A stretch of DNA of 64,000 bases, taken from the NCBI GenBank assembly GCA_934292805.1, contig CAKQXQ010000009.1, forward strand, positions 10,254 to 74,253, given 5' to 3'. Below, piece by piece: positions 10,301 through 18,250 of this stretch. The stretch is from an uncultured Roseburia sp. Lineage in GTDB: Bacteria; Bacillota; Clostridia; Lachnospirales; Lachnospiraceae. The position numbers and the translations under genes were made by a program. The notes under the pieces were generated by a model, which had not been told where the DNA came from, ran no database searches, and saw only the letters and a program-made list of their open reading frames with translations. The number at the start of each line of letters is the position of its first letter. Position 1 is the stretch's first letter.

Positions 10301-10794
10301 CTGCGGTACATAACCGAAATATCCTGCATTTTTAAACGCAGAGTATCCCCGACTTCCTCCGTTTCCAGAAACTCATCCAGCTTTTCCGGCGACACATTGT
10401 ACTGCTTCAATTCGGAGATCAATGATTTTACCTCACTGATATATCCCATGCGGTTTAAATTTCCGCCCAGGACTTTCAGATTTTTCTTCTGTTCCTCCGC
10501 TATTTTACGAAGGACAAGGTTTTTCCCCGTCTCTTCCAATACACGCAGATTCTGCTTTCCAAGTTCATCAAACACACGGTAAGAAAGACGTTCAAAACTC
10601 AAAACATCGACATTCATGATCGCATGAGAATCCTGCAAACGTACCAGCTCCCTCTGTGTCTGCATTGTAAACTGTTCCGGTACGATCACCAGATAGTTCC
10701 TGTTCGGATAGTTTGCTGCTTCATTTAATATTTTTTCATATAAATAAATGGATTTTCCACTTCCCGAATTTCCAAAAATAAATTGCAGTGACAT
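7342..10794 (-). CDS. addB: ATP-dependent helicase/nuclease subunit B
   Basis: AddB partners AddA in end resection. It carries an inactive helicase fold and a nuclease domain stabilised by an iron-sulfur cluster. I chose the ATG giving MSLQFIFGNSGSGKS because it has an AGGAAGG site 6 nt upstream and places Walker A (residues 8-15) at the start, as in relatives; a longer in-frame extension exists but has no support. The protein is 1150 aa. The nuclease region has KIVDYKSGNTSFSL. The cluster ligands appear as CDYCPYHTVC near the C-terminus (C-x2-C-x5-C) plus a Cys in RFAACAYAHYLDYGL. It is the first gene of the addB-addA-maf unit. Confidence 0.96.
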   Translation of the reverse strand: MSLQFIFGNSGSGKSIYLYEKILNEAANYPNRNYLVIVPEQFTMQTQRELVRLQDSHAIMNVDVLSFERLSYRVFDELGKQNLRVLEETGKNLVLRKIAEEQKKNLKVLGGNLNRMGYISEVKSLISELKQYNVSPEKLDEFLETEEVGDTLRLKMQDISVMYRSFSDYLEGKYITSEEVLSLLCDVAEDSVILRDSVIIFDEFTGFTPIQNQLFRKLLTLAERIYVSVTMDAGEDFYHCRGEQELFAMSKKTVSVLLKMAEELHVEVKEPVVLSDGKKHRYKNAPSLYFMEQNLFRPYYHKWREEKEELRIACLKNPREELKFVAREITKCVREKNYCYKDIAVVTGDVSLYDNYVDEIFGAYEIPYFIDQTHTILFHPFIEFIRAVLEVVEQDFSYESVFRFLRCGLTDITERQIDLLENYVLAKGIRGKKKWKEAWTFVLNDSQKESLEEMNQVREEVFHFFEPLLNGFADKKTVRELTTLLYELIEELKIEQKLKQKEQEFEQQGDMVRAKEYSQIYKITMELFDKIVDFLGDEVLLIREYADILDAGFEAAKIGVIPPGNDNVTVGDIERTRLNHIKILFFIGVNDGVVPKAGNTGGIISQFEREKMASCNLELAPGAREKVFIQRFYLYLNVTKPSDFLYVTFSKVNAEGKAQRRSYFVGTLLKMFPEITIEEIEEAAPADCLMTPAGSMAFFLEGLKEDEEKIALEGTEGENAACCEWEELWNALAKYYLDDEEWKEEAERLLKTAYEVHSDEPVSHAVTKALYGTTLANSVTRLERFAACAYAHYLDYGLKLKERQLLEFASVDMGNIYHDALEHFSGRIEKSEYTWFNIPEEVCDAYIEESMDDAIAGCKNAGAFENVRNRYLTGRMRQTMKRTVWALTTQIRKGKFVPSDFEVSFSRADKLDAIHFQLSDEEKMNLLGRIDRVDTYETTDKVYVKIVDYKSGNTSFSLVNLYHGLQLQLVVYMNAALELEEKRHPGKKAEPAGIFYYHIQNPMVDGYYNETEEEIRNRVLEQLKLNGLVNKNPEIYEAMDADFTGNSSVIPIGKKTDGTLKATSKAASTADFAVMSDYVREKIKETGKKIFAGDISVHPYSLDGRTGCDYCPYHTVCGFDNRLPGYSYHKLEKFDHADDVLQRMKNENQQ

Positions 10795-10902
10795 GGTTCT
10801 TCCTTCCTGTTTTCCTGTCAGATATATCTTACCGACTTCCTGTTTTTCTAATTTAGCATAATAACAGATAAGTCTGCAATATAATCCTGCCATCTACGTA
10901 CA

Positions 10903-11964
10903 CTATGTTCTTCTGATCCCCTGATTTTTTCGATACTCAGCTGGCGATACTCCATATTTTTTACGAAACAGCCGATAAAATGTAGTTCTGTTTTCATAAT
11001 GAAGCGATTCAATAATCGCTGAAACAGAAAGTTCCGTGTTCAGCAATAGCCTGGATGCTTCTTGGAGGCAAATATTTCTTATATAAGCTGCCATTGTAAT
11101 GCCTGTATGTTCCAAAAAAACCTCACTCAGATAATTTCCATTATAATTCATTTCCCGTGAAAGCTCGCTGCGCTCTACTTTGTAAGGATGGCTGTGTATG
11201 TACGCTAAAATCCGTTCAAATAATCCCTCCGTATCTTTTATCGTGTAGTGAATATTATTACACTGATAAAACTCTGGAACCTGCAGAATAGCGATAAGCC
11301 TTTTCATAAAGCCTGATACAAAATCCATATATCCCGCCTTTTTCTCTATCATTTCCTGCAGCATATGAACGCATATTTCGTTTATCTGCCTGTCTACATT
11401 TTCTGTGATCGGATGAAATTCCAGATAATCCATTTCTTTTGTATACGATATATTTCTGTTTATAAAATCATCTAACTGAAGTCCTTTTGATCTTTTCTTT
11501 TCTGTATTCAGATACTTTTGGATAAATTCTTTAGATAAACTGAAATACAGTGCTTCAAAATTTCCAGTCGGGATCTCCATGTGACGTACATTCTGGTTAA
11601 TAATACATATATCACCTTTCTGGTATCTGTAATACTGATCTTGAATTATATAATCCGTTTCCCCATCGATCAGGTACACCATTTCAATATAATTGTGCCG
11701 ATGCATTTCATAAGACTGCGATGCATTTTTACCAAAATGTACACATATGCTATTTTCCGGTGTGACGAGAATATTGTCCTGATAATCCGCTGTATATTTT
11801 GAAAGGATCAATAGTATTGAACTTGATAACTGTTGAAAAACTATGTTCTGATTATTTACTAACACAACATACTCATTGTCTATATATTCTTTTGGTTGTT
11901 CCTTATCTATATCTATTTCTATTATTTTATCATTGTCAAAAAAACTATGAACTATTTCTATCAT
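10903..11964 (-). CDS. AraC-family transcriptional regulator
   Basis: This 353-aa regulator has an N-terminal cupin-like effector domain: HFGKNASQSYEMHRHNYIEMVYLIDG and then YQKGDICIINQNVRHM form the usual sugar-binding beta-barrel pattern. A C-terminal pair of helix-turn-helix motifs (about residues 250-348) includes LSREMNYNGNYLSEVF and the family signature YENRTTFYRLFRKKYGVSPAEYR. The ATG is preceded by AAGGAG. It is divergent from the glycoside hydrolase at 12127, with about 160 bp between the starts, so it most likely controls that gene in response to a sugar. The effector is unknown. Confidence 0.92.
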   Translation of the reverse strand: MIEIVHSFFDNDKIIEIDIDKEQPKEYIDNEYVVLVNNQNIVFQQLSSSILLILSKYTADYQDNILVTPENSICVHFGKNASQSYEMHRHNYIEMVYLIDGETDYIIQDQYYRYQKGDICIINQNVRHMEIPTGNFEALYFSLSKEFIQKYLNTEKKRSKGLQLDDFINRNISYTKEMDYLEFHPITENVDRQINEICVHMLQEMIEKKAGYMDFVSGFMKRLIAILQVPEFYQCNNIHYTIKDTEGLFERILAYIHSHPYKVERSELSREMNYNGNYLSEVFLEHTGITMAAYIRNICLQEASRLLLNTELSVSAIIESLHYENRTTFYRLFRKKYGVSPAEYRKNQGIRRT

Positions 11965-12024
11965 CCTTGCTCCTTGTATATGTGGAAATGATACAGATCT
12001 TTTCTTTTTATAATGTTAATCACA

Positions 12025-12053
12025 TTGTATGACTATATAGTACCCCATATTAT
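12025..12053 (+). promoter_or_regulatory. Sigma-A promoter for GH2 gene
   Basis: TTGTAT at 12025-12030 and TATTAT at 12048-12053 have a 17-bp spacer, about 75 bp before the glycoside hydrolase start. The AT-rich surroundings (12010-12070) hold several imperfect dyads that could be AraC-type sites. This is read by eye. Confidence 0.5.
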
Positions 12054-12126
12054 GAATATATACAATATAAACAGCTTAGGTATCAGGCAAAAAATAATGT
12101 ATGAAAAAAGTACAATGGAGGTTTTT

Positions 12127-14511
12127 ATGAAAAGACAACTTTGGAATGATGGCTGGACGTTTTTCACGGAATCCAATCCGGATCCCATTCCAGTCACACT
12201 TCCCCATGATGCAATGCTCCACGGAGAACGTTCTCCTTTGAGTCCAGGGAAAGATGCAATGGGTTATTTTACAGGTGATATTTACCATTACAAAAAAATT
12301 TTTAAACTGTCTGAGGCAGAAGTGTCCCATTCAATCCTTTTATTTGACGGTGTGTTTCAAAATGTAACTGTAAAACTGAATGGAAAAACGATCGGTTCCC
12401 ATCACTATGGGTATACACCTTTTGAGATTATTCTTGATCCGGCTTTATCCTATAACACTGAAAACGAGCTTGAAGTAATTGCCGATAATTCCAATTTACC
12501 TAATTCCAGATGGTATACCGGAGGTGGCATTTACAGAGATGTCTACCTTCTTACATCCGCTGAAAAATACATCAGACCAACTGGAGTTAAAATTGATACT
12601 GTTTCCATCAATCCACCTACTATCCGTATACAGACAGCACTTTCAGCTGAACCAGTCTGCAACGAATCTGTACATATCGAGATAATGGATAATGGTAAAA
12701 AAATTGCAACAGCCATGGGAACAGACAGTACGATCATTCTTCCAGATGCAGCTTTATGGTCAGATGAAAAACCAAAGCTTTATTCTGCTGTTATTACACT
12801 TTCCGATGGAAACAAAGTTCTCGACAGCGATGTCGTAACCTTTGGTATTCGCAAGCTTGCCTGGTCTACCGATGGTTTTTTCGTAAATGATAAAAATACC
12901 CTTCTCCGTGGAGGATGTATCCACCATGATAATGGTATTTTAGGTTCTTGCAGCTATTATGAAGCAGAGCTTCGCAAAATACATCTGTTAAAAGAAAACG
13001 GCTATAACGCTGTCCGTATTGCACATAACCCGGCTTCCAAGGCTCTATTGGATGCATGTGATGAATGTGGCATGTATGTAATGGACGAAGCGTTCGATAT
13101 GTGGTATGCCCATAAAAATAAATATGATTATGCTGCTTACTTTATGGATGACTACGAATCAGATATCACCGCTATGGTAGAACATGATTATAATCATCCG
13201 AGCGTCATTATGTATTCTATTGGAAACGAAGTGAGCGAGCCGGCAAAACCGGAAGGAGTAGAAATTGCAATTAAAATGCGTGACCTCATCCGAAATCTTG
13301 ATTCATCGCGCCCAGTCACTGCCGGAATCAATTTCATGGTTCTGATGTTAAGCAGTATGGGAAAAGGACTTTATGATGAAGGTGGGCTTGCAGCTGAAAA
13401 TGCCAGCAAAGCACCTGGAAATAAAACACCGGAAAAGGGAAAAAAATCCGGAAGTCTTATGTTCAATACGATGATGACTGTTATGGGAAAAGGTATCAAT
13501 AAAGTCGGCAATTCCAAAAAGGCAGATCTTGCAGCATCCCCGGTCTTAGATACGCTTGATATTGCAGGTTACAACTATGCCAATGGCCGGTACAAGAAAG
13601 AAGGTCAGAAGCATCCAGACCGCATTATTCTTGGAAGTGAAACCTATCCACAGGATATTTACGATAACTGGAAAAAAGTAACTGACCTTCCATATCTGAT
13701 TGGAGACTTCATGTGGACAGCCTGGGATTATCTTGGAGAAGCTGCGATTGGAAGCTGGAATTATGAGGGGATATCCATGGTCAATATCAGATATCCATGG
13801 TTATTATCCTGTGCTGGATGCTTTGATATCATCGGCACCCCGGATGCCCAGGCTGCTTACGCTGCTACTGTCTGGGGGAAACGATCCGTTCCATATATTG
13901 GTGTCCAGCCGATCAATCATCCTGGAATCCGTGTCACTAAAGCTGCATGGCGCGGTACAAATGCTTTTTCAAGCTGGAGCTGGCGTAACTGTGAAGGTGA
14001 AAAAGCCACTGTCGAAATATATGCGGATGCTGATTCCGTAGAATTGTTTTTAAATGATATAAAAATCGGAAAGAAAAAACTCAGGAAAATGAAAGCTGTT
14101 TTCAAAGTTCCTTACAGGAAAGGTACTTTAAAGGCAATCTGTCTGGATAAAAACGGAAATCCGCTTGGACAGTCTTCCATCGTTTCTGCCTCTGACAGTC
14201 TTCATGTTGAAATCACACAGGAAGCAGCCTACACCGATTCCGGTCTTGTCTTTGTAGACCTTGCAGTCTCTGATAAAGACCATATTGTTGAGTCAAATGC
14301 AGATACCTTACTTACCGTTGATGTAACGAATGGAGAACTGCTCGGTCTCGGAAGTGCCAAACCCGATCCGACGCTTACTTATACCGGCAATCAGGTGCAG
14401 ACTTACTATGGCAGAGCCCTGGCTGTCGTCCGGATCCAAAAGGACATAAAAACTTCTATCACTGTGACAACCGCTAATGGACACAAGTATACAAAAGAAA
14501 TCTGTTTATAA
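12127..14511 (+). CDS. Glycoside hydrolase family 2 protein (beta-galactosidase/glucuronidase type)
   Basis: This retaining beta-glycosidase of 794 aa is predicted to be cytoplasmic because it has no signal peptide. I chose the ATG at 12127, which follows GGAGG and gives MKRQLWNDGWTF, over a longer unsupported extension. Domains in order: jelly-roll sugar-binding (LPHDAM, DGVFQNVTVKLNG, GGGIYRDVYLL), an Ig-like domain, a TIM barrel, then a DUF4982-like domain and a C-terminal domain. The likely acid/base is Glu368 in YSIGNEV and the nucleophile Glu505 in ILGSETYP. The 137-residue gap between them contains a Gly/Lys-rich insert (about residues 400-470). Substrate specificity is not determined. 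Its divergent AraC neighbour is the probable regulator. Confidence 0.9.
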   Translation: MKRQLWNDGWTFFTESNPDPIPVTLPHDAMLHGERSPLSPGKDAMGYFTGDIYHYKKIFKLSEAEVSHSILLFDGVFQNVTVKLNGKTIGSHHYGYTPFEIILDPALSYNTENELEVIADNSNLPNSRWYTGGGIYRDVYLLTSAEKYIRPTGVKIDTVSINPPTIRIQTALSAEPVCNESVHIEIMDNGKKIATAMGTDSTIILPDAALWSDEKPKLYSAVITLSDGNKVLDSDVVTFGIRKLAWSTDGFFVNDKNTLLRGGCIHHDNGILGSCSYYEAELRKIHLLKENGYNAVRIAHNPASKALLDACDECGMYVMDEAFDMWYAHKNKYDYAAYFMDDYESDITAMVEHDYNHPSVIMYSIGNEVSEPAKPEGVEIAIKMRDLIRNLDSSRPVTAGINFMVLMLSSMGKGLYDEGGLAAENASKAPGNKTPEKGKKSGSLMFNTMMTVMGKGINKVGNSKKADLAASPVLDTLDIAGYNYANGRYKKEGQKHPDRIILGSETYPQDIYDNWKKVTDLPYLIGDFMWTAWDYLGEAAIGSWNYEGISMVNIRYPWLLSCAGCFDIIGTPDAQAAYAATVWGKRSVPYIGVQPINHPGIRVTKAAWRGTNAFSSWSWRNCEGEKATVEIYADADSVELFLNDIKIGKKKLRKMKAVFKVPYRKGTLKAICLDKNGNPLGQSSIVSASDSLHVEITQEAAYTDSGLVFVDLAVSDKDHIVESNADTLLTVDVTNGELLGLGSAKPDPTLTYTGNQVQTYYGRALAVVRIQKDIKTSITVTTANGHKYTKEICL

Positions 14512-14558
14512 ATGCTCTGATGAAAACTTTAGACAAAAATATCTATTGGAAAATCAAC

Positions 14559-14597
14559 AAAATCCGGAGAAACCTTTTACAAGTTTCTCCGGATTTT
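14559..14597. terminator. Bidirectional terminator between GH2 and tdk
   Basis: A perfect 15-bp stem (AAAATCCGGAGAAAC paired with GTTTCTCCGGATTTT) and a 9-nt loop sits between convergent genes. A/T runs at both ends make it usable in both directions. It touches the first base of the tdk stop codon. Confidence 0.9.
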
Positions 14598-15178
14598 TAC
14601 ATCTCATCAAATTTTAAATTGCCGAGATTTCCTTCCCGTAAATGCTTTCTGCAGAGTGCCACATAGGAATCATTGCCTCCTAGCACAACCTGCTCTCCTT
14701 CTCTTACAATGCCGTATTTGTTGTATCTGGCATTGCATTTGGCTGCTTTTCCACACCAGCAGACGGTACGGATCTCTTCGATCTCATCTGCCCATGCCAT
14801 AAGCCATATGCTTCCTTCAAATGGTTCATTGCGGAAATCTGCACGCAGTCCGTAACAGATGACCGGAACATTCAGATCATCCACAAAATGGACAAACTGC
14901 TCAATCTGAGCTTTTGTACAGAACTGTGCCTCATCAACGATAATACAATCATACTCCCTGATCTCATCATCTGACAGCCTTACCAGTTCTTCGATCCAGA
15001 TACATTCTTTTTTCAGACCGATGCGCGAGCTGATCACTTTTTCCCCATCTCTTGTATCAATCTCAGGTTTTGCTAAAAGTGCCTTCTTCCCACGCTCCCT
15101 GTAATTATATTCCACCATTAAAGCATTCGCCGTCTTAGAGCTCCCCATTGCTCCGTAACGGAAAAATAGTTTTGCCAT
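14597..15178 (-). CDS. tdk: Thymidine kinase (type II)
   Basis: This enzyme phosphorylates thymidine to dTMP in nucleotide salvage. The 193-aa length suits the tetrameric type II enzyme. The P-loop is GAMGSSKT (residues 9-16), followed by the Walker B/lid region CIIVDEAQF, which contains the catalytic Glu. The zinc-binding lasso is suggested by CWCGKAAKCNARY and a later Cys in ALCRKH. The gene stands alone, convergent with the glycoside hydrolase and sharing its terminator, and 54 bp downstream of the Na/Pi symporter gene. Confidence 0.94.
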   Translation of the reverse strand: MAKLFFRYGAMGSSKTANALMVEYNYRERGKKALLAKPEIDTRDGEKVISSRIGLKKECIWIEELVRLSDDEIREYDCIIVDEAQFCTKAQIEQFVHFVDDLNVPVICYGLRADFRNEPFEGSIWLMAWADEIEEIRTVCWCGKAAKCNARYNKYGIVREGEQVVLGGNDSYVALCRKHLREGNLGNLKFDEM

Positions 15179-15232
15179 CTTCTTTCTCCCGGTCAGCTTT
15201 CCGGCGTGACAAACATGTCACTGCCATAAAGT

Positions 15233-17023
15233 CTATTTTCCTTCTTTTTTCTTACGATACCCATTGATATCATATTTTCTTTCGTATTCATCAAAATACA
15301 TCTGGTACATTTCATTTTTGCGTTCTCTGACACTCTTCAAATACTGATGGGTATCAAAATCCGCTGCTTCAATCTCGATCATAGCAACTGCAATGTTAGA
15401 ACAGTGTGCTGCCATTCTTTCCAGATTGGTAAGCATATCATTAAATGCAAATCCCTGTTTCATTTCGCATTTTCCGGTACGAAGTCTTGCGATATGACGC
15501 AGTTTCAATTCATCACACAAAAGACCGATCAGCTCACGAAGCGGTTCTACTTTGGCTGCCATTTCAAGATCATCTGTGCAGAATGCATCCACTGCAAGGC
15601 TTACACATTCTTTTACTGCACCCTCTAATACAGAAAGCTCATAGGATGCTTCGTCTGAGAACGAAATCTTCTTTTCATTTAATTCTTCTGCTACTTCTGA
15701 AATATTTACTGCATGGTCTCCAAGACGTTCAAAGTCACTGACTGTGTGTAAGAACTTGGATACCTGTTTTGCCTGATTTGCATTCATCTCATGCGTAGTC
15801 ATCTGCATAAGATAAGTACCAAGCTTATCCTCATATTTATCGATCAGGTTCTCTTTCTCCTGAACCTTATTAAACTTTTCTGTTGAAAACTCATCCATAA
15901 GGCTCATTGCTCGAAGGATATTCTTTCTTGCTTTCTTAGCCATACCATTCATAGCTGCGTGGCTCTGTGTGATCGCAAGGTCCGGGTAATTTAAAAAACG
16001 TTCCTCAAGAAGATCAAAATCTGCCTGATCTTCCTCATCTTCCGGTGAGTCTTTCACAACTGTGTATACAAGCTTCTCAATAAGCTTGATAAATGGCATA
16101 AGAACAAGAATCGTTGCTGCACGGAATACCGTATTCAACAATGCGATGAGGATTGGGTTCATTGTCATATCCATAAATGGGAAATGCACGAATGCATTCA
16201 CAGAATAGAATACAATAGACCAGAATAACATACCAAATAAGTCATTGAAAAGATAGATCAATGCTGTTCTTTTACCGTTTTTGTTCGTTCCGATAGAAGA
16301 AAGTAATACCGGACATGCAGCTCCGACACCGATACCCATCGTAATCGGGAGTGCTGCGGCGAATGTGATCGATCCACTCATGGACAATGCCTGAAGGATA
16401 CCGACAGATGCAGATGCACTCTGAAGAACTGCTGTGATCAGAATACCTGCAAGAATACCTGCTGCCGGATTTTTAAACATTGTGAGGATATTCACAAAGT
16501 GTTCGTTATCTTTTAACGGAGATACCGCACCACTCATTGTCTGCATTCCAACCATCAGGATGGAAAATCCAAGCATGATATCACCGACATTTTTAAATCC
16601 GGGCTTTTTAATGAATGTTTTAAAAATAATACCAATAATTGCTACAATTGCGGAAATCGTAGCAGTAGATAATAACTGTGCGATCCCGTTTGAACCATCA
16701 ATATAGGAAAGACAAAGGATCCATCCTGTCACACTGGTTCCGATGTTGGCACCCATAATGATACCGATCGCCTGTGCGACCTTCATCATACCTGAGTTAA
16801 CAAAACCTACTACCATAACCGTCGTTGCTGAAGACGACTGGATAATGGCTGTTACGATCGTTCCAAGTAAAATTCCCTTGATCGGGGTGTTGGTAAGCTT
16901 ATAGAGTACTAACTCTAACTTATTTCCAGCTACCTTTTTCAATCCGTCACCCATTAAGGACATACCAAACAGGAACAATGCTACTCCACTGAGCAGCGAT
17001 AAAATAATTGTAATTGTTGTCAT
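15233..17023 (-). CDS. Na/Pi cotransporter family protein with PhoU-like tail
   Basis: This is a polytopic membrane protein of 596 aa, predicted to import phosphate with sodium. The N-terminal 320 residues hold hydrophobic helices in two inverted repeats marked by the family QSSSATTVMVVGFVNSG and QSASASVGILQAL motifs, which form the Na/Pi transport core. The C-terminal part (about residues 340-575) is a helical PhoU-like domain (HAAMNGMAKKARKNILRAM, DFERLGDHAVNISEVAEEL, NLERMAAHCSNIAVAMIE). This two-part layout is standard for the bacterial family. A TATAAT promoter lies upstream. There are no pst or phoBR genes nearby. Confidence 0.9.
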   Translation of the reverse strand: MTTITIILSLLSGVALFLFGMSLMGDGLKKVAGNKLELVLYKLTNTPIKGILLGTIVTAIIQSSSATTVMVVGFVNSGMMKVAQAIGIIMGANIGTSVTGWILCLSYIDGSNGIAQLLSTATISAIVAIIGIIFKTFIKKPGFKNVGDIMLGFSILMVGMQTMSGAVSPLKDNEHFVNILTMFKNPAAGILAGILITAVLQSASASVGILQALSMSGSITFAAALPITMGIGVGAACPVLLSSIGTNKNGKRTALIYLFNDLFGMLFWSIVFYSVNAFVHFPFMDMTMNPILIALLNTVFRAATILVLMPFIKLIEKLVYTVVKDSPEDEEDQADFDLLEERFLNYPDLAITQSHAAMNGMAKKARKNILRAMSLMDEFSTEKFNKVQEKENLIDKYEDKLGTYLMQMTTHEMNANQAKQVSKFLHTVSDFERLGDHAVNISEVAEELNEKKISFSDEASYELSVLEGAVKECVSLAVDAFCTDDLEMAAKVEPLRELIGLLCDELKLRHIARLRTGKCEMKQGFAFNDMLTNLERMAAHCSNIAVAMIEIEAADFDTHQYLKSVRERKNEMYQMYFDEYERKYDINGYRKKKEGK

Positions 17024-17171
17024 TTGTGCTCCTAACTACGCTATTTCTTTCTCTCTATCGCGTATGACTGTTATTCACTTCCTGCAGCACCGGATATTGT
17101 AATTCATTCATCTACTCCGGCTGTTGTTTTACATAAAATTTACACTCTTTTTACGTAAACCCGACATTTCT

Positions 17172-17201
17172 ATTATACTGTACATAACAGTAAAATCACA
17201 A
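17172..17201 (-). promoter_or_regulatory. Promoter for Na/Pi cotransporter gene
   Basis: On the minus strand TTGTGA and a perfect TATAAT are separated by 18 bp. The spacer holds a dyad ACTGT-TATGT-ACAGT touching the -10 box. The leader of about 150 nt repeats TTTACGTAAA-like motifs (around 17130-17160) that could be regulator sites. Read by eye. Confidence 0.5.
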
Positions 17202-17269
17202 TGATTTTATGTCTCTTTGCTTTATTTTTTACATTTTTCCCATGAATTTGTCATTTTTTGCAACAAATA

Positions 17270-17929
17270 TTAGTAATTATTTATTCCAACTGCTTCTTTT
17301 GCAAGACGATCCGCCTCTTCATTTCCGTCTACTCCGGAATGTCCCTTGACTTTGACAAAGTGAACACTGATTTTATCTTTTACGGATTGCATATAGTCAT
17401 AATATGCAATGGTTCCCATTTTATTACGTTTCCATCCGCCGGTCGCCCACATTTCAATTCCCATATAATCATAGTAAATCGTGATCTTTGGAAGTCCTAG
17501 TTCAAGTGCCTTTTCCACTGCTGCCATTGCACCTAAGATCTCTCCGGAAACATTACGCATGGATGCCATCTCCTCATCATTTCCGGACCCCTGAAGCACT
17601 TCTTTTTTCCCGTTATGAATAAGAAAGCCGCCGTAACCATAGACTTTGGTTGCAATATTGTAAGAACCATCCACAAATGCGTAGATTTCCGGTTCTTCTG
17701 CAGAATTAACGTTTTTTTCTGCCTTCTTTAGAGCATTTTCTGTCTTTGCATCTCTTTTTCCCTGTGTATATCTGGTCTCTGTGCCTGTAAAATCTCTTGC
17801 TTCCTCAAGTGTCTTGAAGCTCTTGTAGACCGCACCCGGATATCCGTCTACCATTTTTTTACAATCTTCCCAGTTGTCATAGACTCCTGGAATTTTGCCT
17901 TTCTTTACTGCATAAAATTTTGATGTCAT
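17270..17929 (-). CDS. rnhA: Ribonuclease HI with viroplasmin-type N-terminal domain
   Basis: This enzyme cleaves the RNA strand of RNA-DNA hybrids. The first ~50 residues (FYAVKKGKIPGVYDNWEDCKKMVDGYPGA...FKTLEEA) are the hybrid-binding caulimovirus-viroplasmin-like domain found in eukaryotic RNase H1 and some Firmicutes. A Lys/Glu-rich linker follows, then the catalytic domain with Asp87 (FVDGSY), Glu130 (SGE), Asp154 (YYDYMG), His197 (KGHSGVDGN) and Asp207 (EEADRLAKEA). Length is 219 aa. An AAGGAG site lies 12 nt before the ATG. Its leader contains the tandem 128-bp repeats described separately. Confidence 0.94.
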   Translation of the reverse strand: MTSKFYAVKKGKIPGVYDNWEDCKKMVDGYPGAVYKSFKTLEEARDFTGTETRYTQGKRDAKTENALKKAEKNVNSAEEPEIYAFVDGSYNIATKVYGYGGFLIHNGKKEVLQGSGNDEEMASMRNVSGEILGAMAAVEKALELGLPKITIYYDYMGIEMWATGGWKRNKMGTIAYYDYMQSVKDKISVHFVKVKGHSGVDGNEEADRLAKEAVGINNY

Positions 17930-17970
17930 GTCTGTAATGGTCTCCTTTGGTGGTTTATCTTTTTTAGTTC

Positions 17971-18092
17971 TTGGAAGCCTACGCTATGAGTGCCATGCAA
18001 GCGGCAGCTCGACTTCGCAAGCTCCGTCTCGCTGTCGTTTGCATTCTTACAGAATAAGTAAAAAGCACACTTCCTCCTGCGAGCAGGGGAAT
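17971..18092. repeat. Tandem palindrome-rich repeat, copy 1
   Basis: This 122-bp unit recurs 128 bp downstream with only two differences. Inside lies an imperfect inverted repeat running from ATGCAAGCGGCAGC to GCTGTCGTTTGCAT, able to fold into a hairpin of about 50 nt with several G-U pairs, and a short hairpin built from CCTGC/GCAGG. It lies in the rnhA leader and has no coding support. Confidence 0.9.
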
Positions 18093-18098
18093 AGGGCT

Positions 18099-18220
18099 TT
18101 GGAAGCCTACGCTATGAGTGCCATGCAAGCGGCAGCTCGACTCCGCAAGCTTCGTCTCGCTGTCGTTTGCATTCTTACAGAATAAGTAAAAAGCACACTT
18201 CCTCCTGCGAGCAGGGGAAT
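18099..18220. repeat. Tandem palindrome-rich repeat, copy 2
   Basis: This is the second copy of the 122-bp unit, abutting the 3' end of prfA. Its last third supplies the left arm of the prfA terminator stem; the right arm lies just outside the repeat, so only this copy can form the complete terminator hairpin. Confidence 0.9.
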
Positions 18221-18239
18221 TGTGCTTTTCACTTATTCT
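18179..18239 (-). terminator. Terminator hairpin after prfA
   Basis: A 19-bp near-perfect stem (AGAATAAGTAAAAAGCACA with TGTGCTTTTCACTTATTCT, one G-U-type mismatch) encloses a smaller CTGC/GCAG hairpin. On the minus strand the distal arm carries TTTTT. It starts 11 bp after the prfA stop codon. Confidence 0.7.
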
Positions 18240-18250
18240 GCACTCATAGC

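Noticed and set aside
10795..10893. N-terminal extension of addB
   Set aside because: Walker A would be displaced from its normal place at the N-terminus, and a strong ribosome site precedes the ATG at 10794.
12013..12126. N-terminal extension of the GH2 gene
   Set aside because: It overlaps the promoter and encodes Ile/Tyr-rich sequence without family match; the ATG at 12127 follows GGAGG.
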